A stretch of DNA of 35,675 nucleotides from positions 1-35,675 of the forward strand of contig JAHJHC010000085.1 of NCBI GenBank assembly GCA_018824145.1, in the 5' to 3' direction. Positions 1 through 7,556 of this stretch are shown in pieces (position 1 is the first letter of the stretch; every line of letters starts with the position of its first letter). The translations under genes were made by a program, and so were the position numbers. This DNA comes from Candidatus Omnitrophota bacterium. GTDB taxonomy: Bacteria; Omnitrophota; Gorgyraeia; Gorgyraeales; Gorgyraeaceae. A model generated the notes under the pieces. It did no database searches and had not been told where the DNA came from. It worked only from the letters and a program-made list of their open reading frames with translations.

Positions 1-810
1 AGTTATGCCTAAAACGCTAAAGAACATCCGTACCATTGCATATACGCCGAGGGATTTTATAAGAACGCCTGATAACATTGCAGAAATCGGTGCCGGCGCA
101 GACGGATGGGCATCCGGCAGCCATGCATGAAATGGGACAAGTGCTGACTTTAACCCGAAACCCATAAGAAAAAATACACTGACCAGTAAAACTATTGGGG
201 AAGGACCACTTTTAGCCAACTCCATTGACATATCAGCCATATTCAGAGTGGATGAGATACTATACAAAAACGCAATGCCTAATAATATAAAAGATGATGC
301 CACAGCCCCCATTACTGCATACTTAAAAGATGCCTCAAGTTCTTCATGTTCTGTGCCAAAGGCAACCAATGCATAACTAGCAACAGCTGCGATCTCAAGG
401 AATACGTATAGATTAAACACATCTCCGCTTATTATTACGCCATTCATCCCTGCCACCATCAAAAGAAAGAGGCAGTAAAAAATCCATTTCTCAGTGTACT
501 TCTTCATATAATCTATTGAATAGATACTAATGAGAAATGCCACTACATTCACTGTGACCAGCATGAAAGAAGTGAGCCCGTCTAGAACCATGGAGATGCC
601 TATAGGCGGAACCCAACCACCTACCTTATAAACAAGCACCCCACTATGCTTAAGCAGAAATATAGAATAAATGGATAAATATGCCAGACAAAATGTAGCA
701 ACAGCAGACAAAAGGTCTGATAAAAATTTTACCTTTTTACCGATAAGGGAGTTTAAAAATGTGGCTGCTAATGGTATAGCAATGAATAATGGCAATATGT
801 TATTCGTCAT
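1..810 (-). CDS. mrpD: Mrp-type antiporter subunit D (MrpD/MnhD/MbhH-like), 3' end missing
   Basis: This gene is not in the ORF track because it runs off the left edge; I translated it from the ATG at 810 and it stays open for 270 codons. It begins MTNNILPLFIAIPL and is strongly hydrophobic. It carries the family signature for proton-pumping NuoL/M/N-type subunits: a membrane-embedded Glu in 'NLYVFLEIAA' and the 'LKSALVPFHAWLPDAHPSAPAPISAML' stretch followed by a Lys in 'IKSLGVYAM'. MrpD-type subunits form an ion channel in Mrp antiporters and in Mbh-type hydrogenases. A ribosome site-like AAGGG lies about 10 bases before the start, inside the end of the upstream mrpC-like gene. It is the last visible gene of the hydrogenase operon; MrpE/F/G partners may follow outside the window. 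Family membership is clear, the translocated ion (H+ or Na+) is not. Confidence 0.93.
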   Translation of the reverse strand, partial: MTNNILPLFIAIPLAATFLNSLIGKKVKFLSDLLSAVATFCLAYLSIYSIFLLKHSGVLVYKVGGWVPPIGISMVLDGLTSFMLVTVNVVAFLISIYSIDYMKKYTEKWIFYCLFLLMVAGMNGVIISGDVFNLYVFLEIAAVASYALVAFGTEHEELEASFKYAVMGAVASSFILLGIAFLYSISSTLNMADMSMELAKSGPSPIVLLVSVFFLMGFGLKSALVPFHAWLPDAHPSAPAPISAMLSGVLIKSLGVYAMVRMFFSVLGIT

Positions 811-814
811 AAGA

Positions 815-1153
815 TCAACCCTTCAACTTACGTATCTTCGTGATATCAAATGTGCCGTATTTTTCATACACCCTCATGGCAATCGCGGCTATCATAGCAG
901 TAACTGCAAGACCGATAACTATGGCAGTTAAAACAAGCGCCTGCGGTAAAGGGTCGACCATATCCAAGACCGTTTGATCTGGAGAGTGTATGGGCACACG
1001 GCCGTTCATCCTGTATCCGACCAAAATAAAAAATAGATGCACTGCGTATTCCATTATTACTATGCCTATAATTATCTTTATGAGATTCCTTTTTCTAAGG
1101 ATACAGTACAACCCTACAGAAAAAAGTACAAGACACAAAAAATATACGCTCAT
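815..1153 (-). CDS. mrpC: Mrp-type antiporter subunit C (NuoK/MnhC/MbhG-like)
   Basis: A 112-residue protein with three predicted membrane helices, the usual size and layout of the NuoK/MrpC family. The pattern 'IGIVIMEYAVHLFFILVGY' contains the conserved intramembrane Glu of helix 2, and the loop 'DPLPQALVLTAIVIGLAVTAMIAAIAMRVY' is typical of MrpC. It would form part of the ion-translocating membrane arm. The start codon overlaps the stop of the mrpB-like gene (ATGA), which implies translational coupling, and GGAG sits just upstream. The next gene (MrpD-like) starts after 4 bases. Order DUF4040-MrpB-MrpC-MrpD matches the antiporter module of Mbh-type hydrogenases. Confidence 0.95.
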   Translation of the reverse strand: MSVYFLCLVLFSVGLYCILRKRNLIKIIIGIVIMEYAVHLFFILVGYRMNGRVPIHSPDQTVLDMVDPLPQALVLTAIVIGLAVTAMIAAIAMRVYEKYGTFDITKIRKLKG

Positions 1154-1602
1154 TTTTCTCCACCCTTTTTAGGTATCTTCAAAAGGACCAAGATGACAAA
1201 AATAATAAAAAGCCCCGCGCCTACTTTTAGACATATGGCTAAATTGTATAAAGGGATAAGGCCGGAACTAAAAAGTTTAAAAGGTTTTCCCTTTAGCATA
1301 AAATTAAGAAAGAAGTATCCGCTGCCTATACCCAATATTGCAAACGTTATAAACATTATTGCACCCACACTCTCAAAGAAAGACATCACACTCTGATTCA
1401 TTTTCTTAAAGGTCACTTCTTTCCCAAACGCCAGCATAATATGTATAAAAGAAAGTGCGATAATTGCCCCGCCTGCAAATCCGCCGCCAGGACTTATATG
1501 TCCATGCGTAACGATATATATACCAAATAGCAATATTAACCCTACTGTTAATCGTGTGATTGTCTTGACTATTAAAGTCATGCCTTCCTGATTCTTGGCC
1601 AT
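1150..1602 (-). CDS. mrpB: Mrp-type antiporter subunit B (MnhB/MbhF-like)
   Basis: A 150-residue, four-helix membrane protein. The motif 'GIYIVTHGHISPGGGFAGGAIIA' is the hallmark of the MnhB domain found in MrpB and at the end of some MrpA proteins. In Mrp antiporters and Mbh-type hydrogenases this subunit helps link the NuoL-like and NuoN-like pumps. A GGAAGG-type ribosome site precedes the ATG. The gene lies one base after the DUF4040 gene and overlaps the MrpC-like gene by four bases. I see no unusual substitutions in the signature. The ion specificity cannot be read from the sequence. Confidence 0.94.
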   Translation of the reverse strand: MAKNQEGMTLIVKTITRLTVGLILLFGIYIVTHGHISPGGGFAGGAIIALSFIHIMLAFGKEVTFKKMNQSVMSFFESVGAIMFITFAILGIGSGYFFLNFMLKGKPFKLFSSGLIPLYNLAICLKVGAGLFIIFVILVLLKIPKKGGEK

Positions 1603-1603
1603 A

Positions 1604-2122
1604 TTACTTTTTCCTTCCGACCTTTCTCATAACTGCCAATACCCCCATAACTGCTGTAAAGAGTATAGTCGCCTCTCCTAAAGTATCATATGCCCTATAA
1701 TCCAAGATAACCGAAGATACCAGATTAGTCGCACCTGTCTCTCTTAAACCCTCAGCGATAAATCTCTGAGCAATTTTCATAATAGGTTGTCCAAATTGCG
1801 GCAAGTCTTTTATGTATAGATAAATAAAAACCAAAAACACGCCAATAAATACAAATGTCACAAGTGTATTGAAAAACCAGCGGCCACTTGTAGAAAAAGG
1901 CAGATCTCTCCTAATAGTAGCCCTTATTAATATTATTATGACCAATATCTCAACTACCAGCTGAACAATCGCTAGATCCGGCGCCTTAAGTATCAGAAAC
2001 ACCAGAGACAGGCCGAGGCCTACTGTGCCTACTGCAATAACCGAAGACAATAGATCCTTCTCTTTAACTGCTATAATCGCACCTATAATCATAAATATTA
2101 GAAGGAGTTGCAATTCAAGCAT
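1604..2122 (-). CDS. DUF4040/MbhD-MbhE-type membrane subunit (MrpA C-terminal-like)
   Basis: A 172-residue membrane protein that joins two regions which in some Mbh systems are separate genes. The first half ('VIAVGTVGLGLSLVFLILKAPDLAIVQLVVEILVIIILIRAT') is the DUF4040/MbhD domain, with the conserved Asp in APD and Glu in VVEIL. The second half contains 'DYRAYDTLGEATILFTAVMGVLAV', the MbhE-like sequence that in MrpA precedes the MnhB domain. These parts normally lie in the C-terminal region of MrpA and are thought to contribute to the ion path between pumps. The SD-like GAGGT is 9 bases before the ATG. It is flanked by the NuoL-like gene upstream and the MrpB-like gene downstream. Confidence 0.9.
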   Translation of the reverse strand: MLELQLLLIFMIIGAIIAVKEKDLLSSVIAVGTVGLGLSLVFLILKAPDLAIVQLVVEILVIIILIRATIRRDLPFSTSGRWFFNTLVTFVFIGVFLVFIYLYIKDLPQFGQPIMKIAQRFIAEGLRETGATNLVSSVILDYRAYDTLGEATILFTAVMGVLAVMRKVGRKK

Positions 2123-2129
2123 CTAAATA

Positions 2130-3926
2130 TTACCTCACTATGGCAAATAAAAATACTATCATCCCCAAGAGACACCATACAAGATATGTGGGTAAAACTC
2201 CGTTATGTAAATATTGAAATATCCTTATAAAGAAAAATACTAATCTCTTACCCTGATCATAGATATCAAAAACCTTTCTCTCTGCCTTGGCATAAATGGA
2301 TTTCAGTATAGATATGTTTTTTATCGTGTCATAAAATTCTGTACCGGAGAGCCTCATGTCTCCCTCGATCTCTTCCCCTCCTATATAAGGAGAAGTCTCT
2401 CTTATACCTCTAATATTACCCGCAACATAAATTAAAAGCCCGACACCCAATCCTATAATCAGGAACAATGTCGCCTTTAAAGACGGCCATGTACCAATAA
2501 ATGTCAGGCCTTCGGGTAAAGCCGGTACTATAAAATATTTTAAAGGTATTATATAGGCAAATACTCCGAATATAATGCATAGAGTTGCAAGGATCAAAGC
2601 CGGCAGCCACATAGACCAGGAAACTTCGTTCCGGGTTGCGGGTGTTGGGCGCGTTTCGTCTTTTGCCTTACCTAGGAACATTGCATGGATTAATTTTATA
2701 AATGAGGCGAGAGTCAGACCGCTTCCAAACATAGCTGCAATTATACAAAATACCCACAATGTCCCTCCTGAACGGCCTCTTTCTACCAAACCCTGATAGA
2801 CCATCCATTTTGAGAAAAAGCCATTAAAAGGCGGGACACCTGATATTGCAAAAGAGGCGATTAAAGTTGTAAAGAAAGTCATTGGCATTGTCTTAGCAAG
2901 GCCACCCAAAGAATCCAGATCCGATGTTTTCGTCTTATATTCCACACTTCCTCCTGAAAGGAATAAACAACACTTATATATAGCATGATTGATCATATGA
3001 AAAAGCCCGCCTGCAATACCTATAATATTACCTGTGCCCAGACCAAGTACCATATAACCAACCTGACTCACTGCATGATAGCCCAGGAGTCTTTTAAAGT
3101 CATGTTGTATAAGTGCCATCATTACTGCTGCTACTATAGTGACTGCGCCTACTACCATCAAAAGGGCATATGTAAAACTATCCAATATAAACACATTTAA
3201 TACCAATCTTGCCAGTAAATAAATCCCTAAAAGTTTATCAAGGCTGGCCGGTAAAAAGGCAGTTACAGTTATCGGCGCATCCTCTGCTGTATCAGGAATC
3301 CAGGTGTGAAAAGGCATTGCACCTGCCTTTGCAAATGCCCCTATAGCTATCAATAGAAATGCCCAAAAGGAAAGTGAATTATCTATGGCTATCTTTATAT
3401 CACTTAAATTTAAACTTCCTGCTATAAGCCATACAATACCAAATCCCATAATCATCAGGGCATCAGAACCGCCTATTATAATAAAAGTCTTCTTACTGGT
3501 ACCCGCGGACCTTGGACCGGCAATGTTAATCAATAAATAAAGCGTAAGTCCTAAAAATCCCCAGCCTGCTAAAAACACGACTATATTATTCGAGACCGCA
3601 GTAAGTATGGATCCGCCTATGGTCCAGATTATATATGAATAATATGAACGGTATTCTTTATATGAAGCCATGAATCTCACTGAGTATAAAGTTACCAAGC
3701 ACCCAAAAAAACCTATCCCTAACACAATAAATCTGGAAAGATTGTCTACGTATAAAAACTTTTCATTAATCGGAGACTGGGCAAATATCTTTATAGAGGC
3801 TACGAATAAATATAGGGCCACAAGCAAACTAAAAGTCTCTATTATCCTTCTGAATCTCTTCGGGATAAGAAAGATAAAAGAACCTGCAAGTGCTGAAATC
3901 AATATTGGCTGTAATAATGTCTGCAT
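2130..3926 (-). CDS. NuoL/MrpA-type proton-conducting membrane subunit of the hydrogenase complex
   Basis: A 598-residue polytopic protein of the proton_antipo_M family. The core contains 'AFAKAGAMPFHTWIPDTAEDAPITVTAFLPASLDKLLGIYLLARL' and 'YHAVSQVGYMVLGLGTGNIIGIAGGLFHMINHAIYKCCLF', which place Lys and His residues in the membrane as in NuoL/M/N pumps. The C-terminal segment (about residues 520-598) has a charged, probably amphipathic region ending in a last membrane helix, reminiscent of the lateral helix of NuoL. It would couple electron transfer in the hydrogenase head to ion translocation. The start lies directly after the TAA of the large-subunit gene, and GAGGCGGGG is a good ribosome site. 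Its placement between the catalytic subunit and the Mrp module suggests an extra pump compared with archaeal Mbh. Confidence 0.93.
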   Translation of the reverse strand: MQTLLQPILISALAGSFIFLIPKRFRRIIETFSLLVALYLFVASIKIFAQSPINEKFLYVDNLSRFIVLGIGFFGCLVTLYSVRFMASYKEYRSYYSYIIWTIGGSILTAVSNNIVVFLAGWGFLGLTLYLLINIAGPRSAGTSKKTFIIIGGSDALMIMGFGIVWLIAGSLNLSDIKIAIDNSLSFWAFLLIAIGAFAKAGAMPFHTWIPDTAEDAPITVTAFLPASLDKLLGIYLLARLVLNVFILDSFTYALLMVVGAVTIVAAVMMALIQHDFKRLLGYHAVSQVGYMVLGLGTGNIIGIAGGLFHMINHAIYKCCLFLSGGSVEYKTKTSDLDSLGGLAKTMPMTFFTTLIASFAISGVPPFNGFFSKWMVYQGLVERGRSGGTLWVFCIIAAMFGSGLTLASFIKLIHAMFLGKAKDETRPTPATRNEVSWSMWLPALILATLCIIFGVFAYIIPLKYFIVPALPEGLTFIGTWPSLKATLFLIIGLGVGLLIYVAGNIRGIRETSPYIGGEEIEGDMRLSGTEFYDTIKNISILKSIYAKAERKVFDIYDQGKRLVFFFIRIFQYLHNGVLPTYLVWCLLGMIVFLFAIVR

Positions 3927-3927
3927 G

Positions 3928-5106
3928 TTATCGACCCCGCCTCATTTTTTCTGTCTTCTCCTGTGAAAGGCGAACCAAATCCTGGCCGTCCATTATTTTC
4001 TTACCTGTCTTATAATCCACAACTGCTGTCCGCTCTGTACAGCAGTAACACGGGTCTACAGCAGCAAGTATTATTGTGGCGTCTGAAATAGTATGGCCTA
4101 TCACTGCCTTTTTATTAGAAGCTATATTCATGAAACTCGGGGCCCTTACTTTATGACGCGCAGGAGAATTGCCGCCGTCAGACATGATATAATGAAATAC
4201 CTCACCTCGAGGTGCTTCATGTCTACCTATTCCTTCACCTATAGGCATATCCTTTATATTTAAATCGATCTCTCCTTTAGGCATTTTATCAAGACATTGT
4301 AATATTATATTAGTAGATTCATAAAGCTCCAGGATCCTAACAACAGCTTTTGCAAAGACCCCTCCCCCATTATGAGTTATGACCTTCCACTCCACTCTAT
4401 CATATGCACCATACGGATCATCCTTCCTTACATCAATGTCCACACCCGAGGCCCTTGCTGTCGGCCCAACAACAGAATAATCATGTACATCCTGTTTCGT
4501 CAATACACCGATTCCCTTTGTCCTTGCATGTATAACAGGATCATCCATTACTGCGCCCTTAAACATGTCAAATTTCGGGATTAAATCTTTCAAGGTCTTT
4601 TTTATCCATGGGAAATCTTCTTCATGCATATCCCTTCTTACGCCACCTGGCTTAAACATAGCATAATGGTTTCTATTCCCGGTAATCCTTTCGCAAATAT
4701 CCAAAACCGGCTCTCTATACCTCCATGCCCACATCCAGACAGTATTATATCCTAAAAAGTGGCCTGCCAGGCCTAACCATAAGAGATGGCTGTGTATCCT
4801 CTCAAGCTCCCCTATTATTGTGCGAATATAAAGAGCCCTTTCAGGTACTGTAACACCTAACAAATCATCAATCGCATTCGTATATGCAAAGGGATGCGAG
4901 GTCGAACAAATACCACAAATACGCTCAATCAGAAATGTCACCTGATCATAACTCTTGGATTCAGCTATCTTCTCGATCAGGCGAAGGTTATAGCCGATTT
5001 CAATATCTATATCCACTACGGTTTCGCCATCTACATGTAACCTAAAAAACTCCGGCTCTTCCTGTAATGGATGATATGGGCCTATGGGAATGATTTTATG
5101 TGCCAT
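3928..5106 (-). CDS. Group-4 [NiFe] hydrogenase large (catalytic) subunit, NuoD/HycE-type
   Basis: A 392-residue NuoD-like protein that keeps all four nickel ligands: 'RICGIC' (C64, C67) near the N terminus and 'DPCYCC' (C353, C356) near the C terminus. This separates it from NuoD of complex I, which has lost them. After the second motif comes CTER359 and a 33-residue tail. In E. coli HycE a similar tail is removed by the HycI protease after an Arg at the same place, so C-terminal processing is likely here, although no protease gene is in the window. C355 is an additional Cys within the CxxC. The subunit would catalyse 2H+ + 2e- to H2, reversibly, on the cytoplasmic side. It is followed at once by the NuoL-like gene. 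A structured repeat occupies the 97-base gap upstream, and I see no clear ribosome site before the ATG. Confidence 0.96.
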   Translation of the reverse strand: MAHKIIPIGPYHPLQEEPEFFRLHVDGETVVDIDIEIGYNLRLIEKIAESKSYDQVTFLIERICGICSTSHPFAYTNAIDDLLGVTVPERALYIRTIIGELERIHSHLLWLGLAGHFLGYNTVWMWAWRYREPVLDICERITGNRNHYAMFKPGGVRRDMHEEDFPWIKKTLKDLIPKFDMFKGAVMDDPVIHARTKGIGVLTKQDVHDYSVVGPTARASGVDIDVRKDDPYGAYDRVEWKVITHNGGGVFAKAVVRILELYESTNIILQCLDKMPKGEIDLNIKDMPIGEGIGRHEAPRGEVFHYIMSDGGNSPARHKVRAPSFMNIASNKKAVIGHTISDATIILAAVDPCYCCTERTAVVDYKTGKKIMDGQDLVRLSQEKTEKMRRGR

Positions 5107-5113
5107 GATATCA

Positions 5114-5205
5114 TTTTGTCACACTGAAGTGTGACCTACAAAGTTGTCGCAAAGGCCTCCATAAACAGGCAGGTTGAAACCTGCCTATTCTCGGCTTTTG
5201 CATTT
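5114..5205. repeat. Structured intergenic repeat, copy 1 (R1)
   Basis: This 92-bp block fills the gap between the NuoC-like and large-subunit genes and recurs at 5645-5736 with five mismatches and no gaps. It contains a perfect 8-bp hairpin GTCACACT-ga-AGTGTGAC (5118-5135). A second perfect 9-bp hairpin AGGCAGGTT-ga-AACCTGCCT follows, enclosed by outer arms GCAAAGGCC (5149-5157) and GGCTTTTGC (5193-5201; one G-T type mismatch). Both hairpins share a central TGAA. Palindromes of this kind are typical of REP/MITE-like dispersed elements. A role in mRNA processing or stability inside the operon is possible but not shown. Confidence 0.9.
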
Positions 5206-5638
5206 ATTTATCTCTCCTCAATGGATAATTGCCTTTAGGCCAGTCGTCCTTTAAAAGTAAATGCTTCATGTTCGGATGGCCTTTAAAATTTACACCCAGT
5301 AGCTCGTGAATCTCTCTTTCTATCCACTCTGCGCATTTCATTATAGCTGTCAAGCTGTCTATCTCAAGATTCGGTTTCTCCAATACCACTCTTAAAGAAA
5401 CTATAAGCCCTATTTCATCAACTGAAAAATGATACAATATCTCGACTCCGGATCTTGTATCAACTCCTGTTGCTATTGAAAACCTTGCTTTAACATCATT
5501 AAAAAGATATCTTACTATCTTCGGCAATATTTCTTTATTAATGGTAACGTACACGCGTCTTACAGACTTGTCTTTAAGTTCTATCAAGTCTTTTCCTGAA
5601 CGCACTTTTATATTTTCGATGATCTCGGTTCTTTTCAT
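5204..5638 (-). CDS. NuoC-like (30 kDa) subunit of group-4 hydrogenase
   Basis: About 144 residues, matching the NuoC/HycE N-terminal domain, here as a separate polypeptide. The diagnostic block is 'CAEWIEREIHELLGVNFKGHPNMKHLLLKDDWPKGNYPLRRD', close to the complex I 30 kDa signature. It docks on the large subunit and helps hold it to the small subunit and membrane arm. The ORF track starts it at a GTG (5653), but that codon lies inside repeat copy R2 (within the GTCACACT hairpin). I prefer the ATG at 5638, giving MKRTEIIENIKVRSG. No strong ribosome site is visible, so its translation may be affected by the repeat placed just upstream. Gene order small subunit-NuoC-large subunit fits Mbh-type operons. 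Confidence 0.92.
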   Translation of the reverse strand: MKRTEIIENIKVRSGKDLIELKDKSVRRVYVTINKEILPKIVRYLFNDVKARFSIATGVDTRSGVEILYHFSVDEIGLIVSLRVVLEKPNLEIDSLTAIMKCAEWIEREIHELLGVNFKGHPNMKHLLLKDDWPKGNYPLRRDK

Positions 5639-5644
5639 TTTTTC

Positions 5645-5736
5645 TTTTGTCACACTGAAGTGTGACCTACATTATTGTCGCAAAGGCCTCCATAAACAGG
5701 CAGGTTGAAACCTGCCTATTCTCGGCCTTTGCCTTT
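5645..5736. repeat. Structured intergenic repeat, copy 2 (R2)
   Basis: Second copy of the 92-bp element found at 5114-5205 (differences at the AAG/TTA triplet and two near the right end). Hairpin 1 is GTCACACT-ga-AGTGTGAC at 5649-5666. Hairpin 2 is AGGCAGGTT-ga-AACCTGCCT at 5698-5717, enclosed by perfect 9-bp outer arms GCAAAGGCC (5680-5688) and GGCCTTTGC (5724-5732). This copy reaches into coding sequence: the last codons of the small-subunit gene (Gly-Arg-Glu-TAG) are made of repeat sequence, and a possible GTG start for the NuoC-like gene lies in hairpin 1. Confidence 0.9.
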
Positions 5737-6150
5737 TAATTTTGCAATCAATTTCACGATGCCTAATATCATTGCCTCTGGTTTCGGCGGACATCCCGGT
5801 ATATAAAGATCCACAGGGAGAAGTGAGTCTACAGGATTTGGTGTATACGGGCCATTTGCAAAAATACCCTGGCCACAGGCACATGCACCTACTGCTATTA
5901 CTACGCAAGGTTTTGGTGCCTGTTCATAAACCCTTTTTACACGCTCCACTGCCTTTAAGTTTAAAGAACCAGTAACTAAAATAGCATCTGCATGCCTTAT
6001 GCTGCCTACCAAAACTATGCCAAATCTTTCTACGTCAAATCTAGGCGTCAGTAAATCCAGGATCTCAATATCGCAATTATTACAACTGCCACCTGTACAA
6101 AGGTGATAAACCCAGATAGATTTTGTCAAAGCCCCTAATTTTAAGCTCAT
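5716..6150 (-). CDS. Group-4 [NiFe] hydrogenase small subunit (NuoB/HycG/MbhJ-like)
   Basis: A 144-residue NuoB-family protein. Cysteines C23 and C26 ('GGSCNNCDIE'), C90 ('GACAC') and C120 ('PGCPPKP') match the ligands of the proximal [4Fe-4S] cluster (N2 equivalent), which passes electrons to or from the Ni-Fe site. It is short, as in group-4 enzymes, without the C-terminal ferredoxin part of periplasmic small subunits. It starts 5 bases after the NuoH-like stop. Its C terminus (KGKGRE) is encoded partly by repeat R2, so the natural end may have been rewritten when the repeat arrived. Function and partner assignment are secure from the motifs and the neighbouring large subunit. Confidence 0.95.
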   Translation of the reverse strand: MSLKLGALTKSIWVYHLCTGGSCNNCDIEILDLLTPRFDVERFGIVLVGSIRHADAILVTGSLNLKAVERVKRVYEQAPKPCVVIAVGACACGQGIFANGPYTPNPVDSLLPVDLYIPGCPPKPEAMILGIVKLIAKLKGKGRE

Positions 6151-6155
6151 ATTTT

Positions 6156-7061
6156 TTATTTACCTAAAATTGCCAGGAAGACTGCGATTAATGCCAAAGC
6201 TGTCATCTTTCCCCAGAAAAACCTCACAGCCTGGTCTATCCTGACTCTAGGGTTTGTATTCCTAATCAAAACTATTATAACCAGTAAAACTACGTATTTC
6301 CATATACTAAAACCTGCCCAGAATACTGTAATAAGAAATAAAGGGAGGGCAACCATCATCATAAACTTTGTAAGCTTCAGGATGGCCAATAAAATCCCGG
6401 AGTACTCGATATATGTCCCTGCCATTATCTCTGTCTCTGCCTCACCAGCATCAAACGGTACCAACCCAAGTTTTGCCTGCATACAAAATATTGCGACTAA
6501 AAATGCGAGGAGCCCTGATAGATTTGATAAAATAGCTCCATTTACTGTCTGGTACTGTATCAAATCCTGTAATCTTAAAAGTCCGCTGCTTTTAATAATA
6601 GGCACGCAAAGGATAATTATAAAAGGTAATTCATAAGCCAGAATCAACTTTATTTCTCTCGATACTCCAACGGAAGCCAGTGGATTCCCGGTTGAAGATG
6701 CACCTAATATAAGGGCAATAGCCGGCAATGTCAATAAATATAAGACAACTATAATATCGCCTGTAAAACCAGTAGCACCCAGCTCTATATTAGCCAACCA
6801 GATAAAAGTAGATGCCAATATTACAGCACTCAGGCCTAAGAGCGGGGAGATCAAAAACATTATTTTCGAAGAATTCTTCGGGATAGTTATCTCTTTTATA
6901 CTCAACTTTACCATATCTATAAATGGCTGATACCAAGGAGGCCCCACTCTCCATTGCACACGAGCGGTTACTTTACGATCTATCCAGCTAGCCACTAAGC
7001 CCAGAGTAGCCGTAAAGAGGAAACCAGGGAATACTAGGAAATTAAATAAATTTTTCAGCAT
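6156..7061 (-). CDS. NuoH/HycD/MbhM-like membrane anchor subunit
   Basis: A 301-residue protein with about eight membrane helices in the NuoH/HycD family. Recognisable features are 'ASWIDRKVTARVQWRVGPPWYQPFIDMVKLSIKE' near the N terminus and 'FDAGEAETEIMAGTYIEYSG', the acidic loop that links the electron-transfer head to the membrane ion channel in complex I-like enzymes. It anchors the small/large subunit pair to the pumping arm. It lies 5 bases downstream of the ferredoxin gene and 5 bases upstream of the small-subunit gene, so it is co-transcribed. No clear ribosome site is visible in the short gap. Helix number is estimated by eye. Confidence 0.95.
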   Translation of the reverse strand: MLKNLFNFLVFPGFLFTATLGLVASWIDRKVTARVQWRVGPPWYQPFIDMVKLSIKEITIPKNSSKIMFLISPLLGLSAVILASTFIWLANIELGATGFTGDIIVVLYLLTLPAIALILGASSTGNPLASVGVSREIKLILAYELPFIIILCVPIIKSSGLLRLQDLIQYQTVNGAILSNLSGLLAFLVAIFCMQAKLGLVPFDAGEAETEIMAGTYIEYSGILLAILKLTKFMMMVALPLFLITVFWAGFSIWKYVVLLVIIVLIRNTNPRVRIDQAVRFFWGKMTALALIAVFLAILGK

Positions 7062-7066
7062 AACGT

Positions 7067-7555
7067 CTATGGATGATACTTCTTCCAGGGTTTTGCATAC
7101 ACTGCTATATTTTTACCTATCAGATATATATCATCTTTCTCCGAAGGTTCTATATCTATAAACTTTACTGCCCCTTCAATAGAACAGGTCTTTACACAAA
7201 CCGGCACTTCCTTATCACATCTATCTATACATACATCACATTCCGATATAATATAAGGTATTGTACTAGAAGGAATAATCCCAAATGGACAAGCCAAGCT
7301 GCATGACTTGCATGATATACACCGCATACTATAGCGCTTTATTACGCCATCAGGTTGTTTTTCCAATGCATCTTTCGGGCAACTCGTCACACACGGCGCA
7401 TACTCACATCTTCTACATGTATGTTGAAATTGGGCTATCTCCCTTAAGCGGGTTATACCAGAATTATTGGGATGATAATAATAGCTGCATTCACAGGTAC
7501 AAGCCGTGTCTTCACAACTATATAATTTTTCAAGGTCTATGAATAAGCGTTTCAT
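7067..7555 (-). CDS. HycB/CooF-like polyferredoxin, hydrogenase electron-transfer subunit
   Basis: About 162 residues. The ORF track begins 18 bases earlier, inside the upstream gene; I prefer the ATG at 7555 (MKRLFIDLEKLY), which follows the TAA of the oxidoreductase gene by one base. Four cysteine groups are visible: an unusual first one (C14, C19, C21, C23), then 'CRRCEYAPCVTSC', 'CISCKSCSLAC' and 'CDVCIDRCDKEVPVCVKTC'. The last three match [4Fe-4S] binding sites of the HycB/HydN/CooF family. It probably wires the HydB/HydG-type module or free ferredoxin to the small subunit. The first group lacks the normal CxxCxxC spacing and may bind a cluster in a modified way or none. Confidence 0.9.
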   Translation of the reverse strand: MKRLFIDLEKLYSCEDTACTCECSYYYHPNNSGITRLREIAQFQHTCRRCEYAPCVTSCPKDALEKQPDGVIKRYSMRCISCKSCSLACPFGIIPSSTIPYIISECDVCIDRCDKEVPVCVKTCSIEGAVKFIDIEPSEKDDIYLIGKNIAVYAKPWKKYHP

Positions 7556-7556
7556 A

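Noticed and set aside
2416-2610. Minus-strand short ORFs inside larger genes (2416-2610, 5672-5908, 14767-14964)
   Set aside because: They are out-of-frame shadows within the NuoL-like, small-subunit and methyltransferase genes, whose own frames carry clear family motifs.
5114-5736. CRISPR array or transposon ends
   Set aside because: Only two copies, separated by a gene of normal length, with no spacers, no transposase and no target-site duplication that I could see. Dispersed repeat is the better description.
2130-7061. Respiratory complex I (NADH dehydrogenase) operon
   Set aside because: Subunits resemble NuoB/C/D/H/L, but the NuoD-like protein retains both Ni-binding CxxC motifs and the operon lacks NuoE/F/G/I-type genes, so it is a group-4 hydrogenase.
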